Assembly (NCBI GenBank): GCA_964576715.1
Contig: CAZNWE010000059.1
Coordinates: 1 to 25,973, forward strand
Length of the DNA stretch: 25,973 nucleotides
Direction: 5' to 3'
Source of the DNA: SLRI01 sp964576715
GTDB taxonomy: Bacteria; Pseudomonadota; Alphaproteobacteria; Geminicoccales; Geminicoccaceae
The notes under the pieces were generated by a model that was given only the letters and a program-made list of their open reading frames with translations, was not told the DNA's origin and searched no databases. Below are positions 21,614 to 25,973 of the stretch, one piece after another. Made by a program: the position numbers and the translations under genes. Numbering within the stretch: position 1 is the stretch's first letter; each line of letters opens with the position of its first letter.

Positions 21614-22162
21614 TCAGCGCTCGATCGTGCCGGTGCGGCGGATCTTCTTTTGCAGCTGCAGGATACCGTAGATCAAGGCCTCGGCCGTCGGCGGGCAGCC
21701 CGGGACGTAGATGTCGACCGGCACGATCCGGTCGCAGCCGCGCACCACCGAATAGCTGTAGTGGTAGTAGCCCCCGCCATTGGCGCAGGAACCCATGGAG
21801 AGGACGTAGCGCGGCTCGGCCATCTGATCGTAGACCTTGCGCAGGGCCGGCGCCATTTTGTTGCAGAGCGTGCCGGCCACGATCATCACGTCGGACTGCC
21901 GGGGGCTGGGCCGGAACACCACGCCGAAGCGGTCAAGGTCATAGCGGCTGGCCGCGGCCTGCATCATTTCCATCGCACAGCAGGCGAGCCCGAAGGTCAT
22001 CGGCCACATGCTCCCGGAGCGGGCCCAGTTGATCAGGTCGTTGAGGCCGGTGACAAAGAACCCATCGTCCTTCAGGCCCTTGCCGACATCGTCGAAGAGG
22101 TTGACCGGGGCCGGCCCGGTGCCGGGGCCCTCGGCGCGGACGAGCTGGTTGCTCACTCCCAT
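21614..22162 (-). CDS. nuoB: NADH-quinone oxidoreductase subunit B
   Basis: A 182-residue subunit (PSST type) carrying the terminal [4Fe-4S] cluster N2, which reduces quinone. The ligands are the tandem Cys61-Cys62 (LACCAMEMM), Cys126 (GSCA) and Cys156 (GCPPTAEAL). The start ATG at 22162 (MGVSNQLVRA) has AAAGGAG seven bases upstream and is preferred to one seven codons earlier. It begins inside the last ten bases of nuoA, so translation is probably coupled. Confidence 0.97.
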   Translation of the reverse strand: MGVSNQLVRAEGPGTGPAPVNLFDDVGKGLKDDGFFVTGLNDLINWARSGSMWPMTFGLACCAMEMMQAAASRYDLDRFGVVFRPSPRQSDVMIVAGTLCNKMAPALRKVYDQMAEPRYVLSMGSCANGGGYYHYSYSVVRGCDRIVPVDIYVPGCPPTAEALIYGILQLQKKIRRTGTIER

Positions 22163-22518
22163 TCGAGCGCTCCTTTCTTCCATTCATAGATGAACCCGAC
22201 AGTGAGGATGCCGAGGAAGAGCATCATCGACCAGAAGCCGAACAGCCCGACATTGCCGAGGCTGACCGCCCAGGGGAACAGGAAGGCGACCTCGAGGTCG
22301 AAGATGATGAACAGGATGGCGACGAGGTAGAAGCGGACGTCGAAGCGCCCCCGCGCATCCTCGAACGCGGCGAAGCCGCACTCGTAGGAAGACAGTTTCT
22401 CGTTCGACGGCTTTTGCCGCGCGACCAGCATCGAGGCGACGACCATCACCGCCGCCAGGCTGGTAGCGATGCCCAGGAAGATCAGGATCGGCAGATAGGC
22501 GAAGAGATACTCTTCCAT
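22153..22518 (-). CDS. nuoA: NADH-quinone oxidoreductase subunit A, first gene of the nuo operon
   Basis: A 121-residue, three-helix membrane subunit. The conserved loop YECGFAAFEDARGRFDVRFYLVA includes the Cys47 loop that reports the active/deactive state in other complexes. The second helix carries DLEVAFLFPWA (acidic residues 74 and 76). It is the promoter-proximal gene of the minus-strand run; a promoter can be placed at 22602-22630. The ribosome site is weak (GGAT). Confidence 0.97.
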   Translation of the reverse strand: MEEYLFAYLPILIFLGIATSLAAVMVVASMLVARQKPSNEKLSSYECGFAAFEDARGRFDVRFYLVAILFIIFDLEVAFLFPWAVSLGNVGLFGFWSMMLFLGILTVGFIYEWKKGALEWE

Positions 22519-22601
22519 GATGATCCGGCGCCGTTGTCAGGTCGACGGAGCCTAGCCGAACCAGCGCCTCGCGGTCCACCCAGCCACGCCTCTCGGAGGG
22601 T

Positions 22602-22630
22602 AAACTAGGCGCCTGCCGGACGCTTGCCAA
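22602..22630 (-). promoter_or_regulatory. Candidate promoter of the nuo operon
   Basis: On the minus strand TTGGCA (22630-22625), 17 bases, TAGTTT (22607-22602). Transcription would start near 22595 and leave a leader of about 77 bases before nuoA. No FNR-type box is seen near it. The -35 box lies inside a larger inverted repeat (22623-22662). Confidence 0.55.
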
Positions 22631-22662
22631 GCGCTGCAACGCCGAAGGGGTTGCGTGGCAAG
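22623..22662. repeat. Inverted repeat between tRNA-Asp and nuoA
   Basis: CTTGCCA (22623-22629) pairs with TGGCAAG (22656-22662), and inside it GCAAC (22636-22640) pairs with GTTGC (22650-22654). On the minus strand it could end the tRNA-Asp transcript, although there is no U-tract, or act as an operator covering the nuo -35 box. Confidence 0.4.
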
Positions 22663-22721
22663 GCCGCAGGTGCCGCTGCACGGTCGGTCTTTTGCAATGC
22701 GGAAGGGATCTCGTGACGACG

Positions 22722-22798
22722 TGGCGGGAGTGACGGGACTCGAACCCGCGACCTCTGGCGTGACAGGCCAGCGCTCTAACCGACTGAGCTACACCCCC
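22722..22798 (-). tRNA. tRNA-Asp (anticodon GTC), CCA encoded
   Basis: The 77-base minus-strand sequence folds as a complete cloverleaf. The acceptor GGGGGTG pairs with CACTCCC (one G-U). The anticodon arm is CTGGC, loop CTGTCAC, GCCAG. The T arm is GCGGG, TTCGAGT, CCCGT (one G-U). The discriminator is G73, an aspartate identity base, and CCA follows. Anticodon GTC reads Asp codons. Confidence 0.96.
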
Positions 22799-22812
22799 GG
22801 CGTGGTGAGCGG

Positions 22813-22841
22813 CAGATAGAGAGCGGCGGCATCACTGTCAA
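22813..22841 (-). promoter_or_regulatory. Promoter of tRNA-Asp
   Basis: On the minus strand TTGACA (22841-22836), 17 bases, TATCTG (22818-22813). Transcription would begin about eight bases before the mature tRNA 5' end at 22798. Confidence 0.75.
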
Positions 22842-22922
22842 GCTGCGGCTGGCCGGGGTGCGGCGCTGCCGCGGCGGCGCGATCGGCGAGGCTGCCTCGC
22901 CCGGCCGCTGCCGGCGGCGCGC

Positions 22923-22952
22923 TTGACAAACCGGCCGGCTCTCCCATACCAA
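22923..22952 (+). promoter_or_regulatory. Promoter of tRNA-Gln
   Basis: A consensus TTGACA at 22923-22928 is followed by CATACC or ATACCA at 22945-22951 (spacing 16 or 17). The -10 box is weak. The mature tRNA begins at 22991. Confidence 0.55.
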
Positions 22953-22990
22953 CCGGCGTGCCGTGCTGCGGGTGGCCACGGGCGATCCCG

Positions 22991-23064
22991 TGGGGGATAG
23001 TTTAACGGTAGAACTCTCGGCTCTGGACCGAGCAGTCCTGGTTCGAATCCAGGTCCCCCAGCCA
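22991..23064 (+). tRNA. tRNA-Gln (anticodon CTG), CCA encoded
   Basis: A 74-base cloverleaf. The acceptor TGGGGGA pairs with TCCCCCA, with the U1-A72 pair typical of tRNA-Gln. The anticodon arm is CTCGG, loop CTCTGGA, CCGAG. The T arm is CCTGG, TTCGAAT, CCAGG. Discriminator G and CCA are encoded. Anticodon CTG reads CAG. It is divergent from tRNA-Asp. Confidence 0.95.
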
Positions 23065-23140
23065 GGTTGCTGCCCCTCACCATACCGCCGCCGACCGCGC
23101 CACGTCGCCCCACGCTTTGCCGGAAGTCAACCCCGATCTG

Positions 23141-23157
23141 CTGCGCCGCCGGCGCAG
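23141..23157. terminator. Hairpin downstream of tRNA-Gln, possible 3' end
   Basis: CTGCGCC (23141-23147), GCC loop, GGCGCAG (23151-23157) form a perfect 7-3-7 stem 77 bases after the tRNA. It is followed by TCCTGGTCT, not a U-tract, so termination here is only a possibility. Confidence 0.3.
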
Positions 23158-23231
23158 TCCTGGTCTGCGGGCGGCTGGCGACGACTAGGCCAGTGTCCGG
23201 TTTGACGACCCGCAGCGGCCGCCGCCGGCGC

Positions 23232-23247
23232 CTTGATCCACGTCAAG
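23232..23247. promoter_or_regulatory. CRP/FNR-family box upstream of the SDR gene
   Basis: CTTGATCCACGTCAAG is a symmetric site. The central TTGAT-N4-GTCAA (23233-23246) matches the FNR/FixK/DNR consensus TTGAT-N4-ATCAA at nine of ten positions. If it acts as a class II site centred at -41.5, transcription starts near 23281, with CATCCT (23269-23274) as a weak -10. The only downstream gene on this strand starts at 23394. The match is seen; the regulation is inferred. Confidence 0.6.
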
Positions 23248-23253
23248 TGCAGC

Positions 23254-23321
23254 GCGGCCGCTATGCGGCATCCTGGAGCTGTGCGAGCCGGCCGCTATGC
23301 GGCATCCTTGAGGTGTGCGAG
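23254..23321 (+). repeat. 34-bp tandem direct repeat, two copies
   Basis: Copy one is 23254-23287 and copy two 23288-23321, differing at three positions. Each holds the small hairpin GCCGC-TAT-GCGGC (23257-23269 and 23291-23303). The pair lies just after the CRP/FNR-type box, in the probable 5' leader of the SDR gene. The rest of 23065-23393 holds no ORF I would support. Confidence 0.75.
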
Positions 23322-23393
23322 AAGGTGCCCTTGGCCATTGCCGATCGGTGCTTAATGCGCTTGCCGCGGTGGCCGCTCGGTGAAGGATCCGGG

Positions 23394-24890
23394 ATGACAG
23401 CCGTCATGGACAGGGGCCGATCCGAACGGGTGCTGGTGTTTGGTGCGAGCGGCTATGTCGGTCGCCACCTCACTGCCCGGCTGGCCGCAGCCGGGCATCC
23501 GGTGCGCGCCGCTGCCCGCCGGCGGGCACCGCTCGAGGCCGAAGGCTGGCCGGGTGTGGAACTGGTCGCCGCCGACGCTCTGGCGCCGGCGTCGCTCGGG
23601 CCGGCGCTCGATCGGGTCGACGTCGCCTACTACCTCGTCCACTCGATGATGGCCGGCGGTGACTTTCCGGCCCGGGATCGCCAGGCGGCGCGCAACTTTG
23701 CGGCGGCCGCGGCCGCCGCCGGGGTGCGGCGGATCGTCTATCTGGGTGGCCTGGCGCCGGCCGAGATCGACACCGTGCACCTGGCTTCCAGGGTCGAGAC
23801 CGGCGAGATCCTCCGCGCGGGCGCTGTCCCGGTCACCGAGCTCAGGGCCGGGATCATCGTCGGGCCCGGCTCGGCCGCCTTCGAGGTGATGCGCGACCTG
23901 GTGGCGCACCTGCCGGTGATGGTCACCCCGCGCTGGATCTACTCGCGCTCGCCGCCCTTGGCCCTCGACGAGTTGCTCGGCTACCTCGAGGCCCTGCCCT
24001 GGGTCGACGCGGCGGCCGGGCTGGTGCTCGAGGCGGGCGGGTCGGAGCGCTACACCTACGAAGCGATGATGCGCGAGCTCGCCACCCGGCTCGGCCGGCG
24101 GCAGCCCTGGATCATCCCGGTGCCGCTGTTGACCCCCAAGTTATCCAGCTATTGGCTGGCGCTCGTCACGGCAACTCCGGTGAACGTGGCGAGCGCGCTG
24201 ATCACCGGGCTCAAGCACGACCTTGCGGCCGACGACACGACCCTGCGTCGGCTGGTCCCGGACGTGCCGCGGATCGGCTTCGCCGAAGCGATCGCCCGGG
24301 TGTTCGAGGCCGAGGAGCGGATCCTCGCCACCGACCGCTGGCGCGAGGGGGCGTTCGAGCTGCGCGGCGGGCGCCACGATGTCAGCTTCTACGGCAAGAC
24401 GATGACGGCCGCGGCCGCGGCCGGGGTCCCGCCCGATCGCGTCTGGCAGGTGCTGGAGCGGATCGGCACGGCCGGCTCCGGCTACTTCTTCTTGAACCGG
24501 GTCTGGCGCTTGCGCTCCTGGCTCGACCGGGCGCTCGGGGCCTCGGATGCCGGCAAGCGCTCGCCCGACGGCCAGCTGCAGCCGGGCACGGCCTTCGATT
24601 TCTGGCGCGTGCTGGCCGCCAAACCCGGCCGCCGTCTGACCCTGGTCTCCTCGCTCAGGGCCCCCGGTGCCGGCGGCATGGAATTCACCATCACGCCCAA
24701 GGCGGCCGCCGGCGCGACGCTGGAGGCGGCGATCCACTGGCACCCGGCGGGGTTCTGGGGCCTGCTCTACTGGTACGGGCTTTGGCCCGCGCATGCGCTG
24801 ATGCTCAAGGGCATGGTTCGCGCGGTCTGTGTCGCCGCCGAGGCCGAGACCAGGGGGGTGCAGCCGCAGGGCATCCGCGACGACGGCTAG
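23394..24890 (+). CDS. SDR/NmrA-like NAD(P)-binding protein with DUF2867-type C-terminal domain
   Basis: A 498-residue protein. The N-terminal Rossmann domain has VLVFGASGYVGRHLTARL (dinucleotide-binding glycines at residues ~18-23), VAYYLVHSMM at about 80 and RRIVYLGGLAP at about 113, like atypical (NmrA-type) SDRs without a standard YxxxK site. A middle region resembles epimerase-like extensions (PPLALDELLGYLEAL, then RYTYEAMMRELATRLG). From residue ~330 the protein carries a DUF2867/START-like domain (FELRGGRHDVSFYGKTMTAAAAAG, then SGYFFLNRVWRLRSWLDRALG, ending in HWHPAGFWGLLYWYGLWPAHALMLKGM). The ATG at 23394 has GAAGGA six bases upstream; the open frame before it is non-coding. The upstream CRP/FNR-type box suggests oxygen-responsive control. 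The substrate is unknown. It converges on the next gene with seven bases between stop codons. Confidence 0.88.
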   Translation: MTAVMDRGRSERVLVFGASGYVGRHLTARLAAAGHPVRAAARRRAPLEAEGWPGVELVAADALAPASLGPALDRVDVAYYLVHSMMAGGDFPARDRQAARNFAAAAAAAGVRRIVYLGGLAPAEIDTVHLASRVETGEILRAGAVPVTELRAGIIVGPGSAAFEVMRDLVAHLPVMVTPRWIYSRSPPLALDELLGYLEALPWVDAAAGLVLEAGGSERYTYEAMMRELATRLGRRQPWIIPVPLLTPKLSSYWLALVTATPVNVASALITGLKHDLAADDTTLRRLVPDVPRIGFAEAIARVFEAEERILATDRWREGAFELRGGRHDVSFYGKTMTAAAAAGVPPDRVWQVLERIGTAGSGYFFLNRVWRLRSWLDRALGASDAGKRSPDGQLQPGTAFDFWRVLAAKPGRRLTLVSSLRAPGAGGMEFTITPKAAAGATLEAAIHWHPAGFWGLLYWYGLWPAHALMLKGMVRAVCVAAEAETRGVQPQGIRDDG

Positions 24891-24901
24891 CAGGCTGCTA
24901 G
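24887..24901. repeat. Palindrome spanning both convergent stop codons
   Basis: CTAGCAG, G, CTGCTAG is a perfect 7-1-7 palindrome that contains the TAG stops of both convergent genes (24888-24890 and, on the minus strand, 24900-24898). There is no room for a separate terminator between the genes. Confidence 0.6.
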
Positions 24902-25827
24902 AGGATGTCGTCGAGCGTCTCGCGCAGCTCGGGATGGCGGAACTCGAAGCCGGTCTCGGCCAGCCGGGTCGAGGCGACGCGCTGGCCGTCGAGGATCACC
25001 GTCGCCCCGTCGCCGAAGATCTGCTCGACGATCATCGACGGTACCGGCAGGCGGAACCGGCCGCCCACGGCACTGCCGAGATGGCGGGCGAAATCGGCCA
25101 TGCGCACCGGCCGCGGGGCGACCGCGTTGTAGGCGCCGGTCATGCCCTCGTTGCGCAGTGCTTCGATGATCAGCCGGGCGGTGTCGTCACGGTGGATCCA
25201 GGAGATCCACTGGCGGCCCGAGCCGACCCGGCCGCCGACGAAACGGCGAAAGGTCATCAGCGTCCGGCGAAAGCGCGGCGTCATGGCCAGCGCCATGCCG
25301 TGGCGGAGGATGACGGTACGGATGTCGAGCGTCGTGGCGCGCGATGCCTCGCCCTCCCAGATGATGCACACGTTCGAGAGGTAGTCCCGGGCATCGCCCG
25401 GTGGGCTGGTCTCGTCGAAGGTGGCGGTGTCGCTGATGCCGTAATAGCGGCAGGCGGACGAGCTGATCAGCACCGGCGGGCGCTCGCGGACCTCGGCCAG
25501 GGCCTCGACCAGCCGCCGCGTGCCGATCTCGCGACTCTCGCGGATCGCCTGCTTGAACGCCGGGGACCAGCGGCCGGCGATCGGGGCGCCCGCGAGGTGG
25601 ACAACGCCGGCCACGCCGTCGAGTGCGGCCACCCAGTCGCCGAGCCGGTACGGGTCGTATTGGACCACCTCGACCGCCGGAAACTGTCGCGGGGCGAAGA
25701 TCGCCCGGGCGCGTGCGGCACTGCGGGTGAGCGCCTTGACCGCGAAACCCTCGGCGGAGAGCAGCTCGACCAGCCGGCTGCCGATGAAGCCGGTGGCACC
25801 GGTGACGGCGATGGTCAGCGGTGCCAT
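24898..25827 (-). CDS. TIGR01777-family oxidoreductase (epimerase-like SDR, SulA/YfcH type)
   Basis: A 309-residue NAD(P)-binding protein. The GATGFIGSRLVELL glycine motif lies at residues 10-23, VVHLAGAPIAGRWSPAFKQAIRESREIGTR and LISSSACRYYG follow, and the family signature GSGRQWISWIHRDD is at about 200. The C-terminal DUF1731-type end is LDGQRVASTRLAETGFEFRHPELRETL. These proteins are widespread, act like nucleotide-sugar epimerases, and have no agreed substrate. The start ATG at 25827 has no strong ribosome site. The pairing with another Rossmann-fold gene in convergent orientation may reflect shared metabolism but could be chance. Confidence 0.93.
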   Translation of the reverse strand: MAPLTIAVTGATGFIGSRLVELLSAEGFAVKALTRSAARARAIFAPRQFPAVEVVQYDPYRLGDWVAALDGVAGVVHLAGAPIAGRWSPAFKQAIRESREIGTRRLVEALAEVRERPPVLISSSACRYYGISDTATFDETSPPGDARDYLSNVCIIWEGEASRATTLDIRTVILRHGMALAMTPRFRRTLMTFRRFVGGRVGSGRQWISWIHRDDTARLIIEALRNEGMTGAYNAVAPRPVRMADFARHLGSAVGGRFRLPVPSMIVEQIFGDGATVILDGQRVASTRLAETGFEFRHPELRETLDDIL

Positions 25828-25928
25828 GACGACGGTTGCGGCTGCGGTGTGAACGGGGTTTCGGCTGGCGACATAACCGCTATGCTCCGCTGGCCGTTGC
25901 GTCGCTCGCCCAGGAGAGGCTCCTCGCC

Positions 25929-25973
25929 ATGCCCGTCGATCTCTTGCAATACCCGGCGTTCACCTACAAGGCC
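25929..25973 (+). CDS. Start of a gene cut by the window edge, product unknown
   Basis: An ATG at 25929 follows AGGAGAGG at suitable spacing and opens a frame (MPVDLLQYPAFTYKA) that continues out of the window. Only 15 codons are visible, too few to identify the family. It is divergent from the TIGR01777 gene. The 101 bases between them contain TATGCT at about 25875, a possible -10 box, with no convincing -35. Confidence 0.5.
   Translation, partial: MPVDLLQYPAFTYKA

Noticed and set aside
1..25973. CRISPR array, transposase, integrase, prophage or plasmid genes.
   Set aside because: No regularly spaced repeats and no such proteins were seen on either strand; the only tandem repeat has two units without spacers.

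Overview
This window looks like a chromosomal segment of a high-GC alphaproteobacterium, probably of the Rhodospirillales or a relative. The evidence is the gene order nuoA-N / birA / coaX / rnj / mce / DUF1467, the family resemblance of the proteins, and GC-rich third codon positions that leave long antisense frames open. This placement is inferred from gene content only; no search was run.

Layout. (1) 1-895, minus: the 5' end of cydA (cytochrome bd oxidase subunit I) preceded by a GbsR/MarR-type regulator whose start codon sits in a 7-4-7 palindrome. (2) 992-2441, minus: an ArsR-type regulator plus an SRPBCC/AHSA1 gene in a four-base overlapping pair, flanked by two direct copies of a small-RNA module. 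Each copy has a sigma70-like promoter, 51 identical nt, a TTTCCTCCCT core and an intrinsic terminator. The core resembles the alphaproteobacterial alpha-r8/MmgR sRNA family. (3) 2523-2825, minus: a DUF1467 membrane protein. (4) 2801-4049: a short accessory insert with a HicA-like toxin, a HicB-like partner and an unrecognised ORF, bounded by two inverted copies of a ~37-bp palindromic repeat. It separates DUF1467 from its usual neighbour mce. (5) 4072-22518, minus: one long, tightly packed run with many overlapping stop/start codons. It carries the 14 complex I genes nuoA to nuoN with a small unrecognised membrane ORF between nuoF and nuoG, then birA, coaX, rnj and mce. (6) 22722-23064: divergent tRNA-Asp(GTC) and tRNA-Gln(CTG), each with a TTGACA promoter. 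(7) 23065-24890, plus: an SDR/NmrA-like protein with a DUF2867-type C-terminus; its 329-bp leader has a CRP/FNR-type box and a 34-bp tandem repeat. It converges on (8) a TIGR01777-family epimerase at 24898-25827, minus. (9) A plus-strand gene starts at 25929 and runs off the window.

How the genes fit together. The core is respiratory: complex I feeds electrons to quinone and the bd oxidase can return them to oxygen, under a dedicated regulator. BirA, CoaX and Mce belong to biotin/CoA-dependent (propionyl-CoA/methylmalonyl-CoA) metabolism and RNase J to RNA turnover; all four appear to be translated from the distal part of the nuo transcript. The least ordinary parts are the twin sRNA modules, whose upstream elements keep identical spacing; the apparently leaderless, operator-overlapped arsR; and the small ORF inside the nuo operon.
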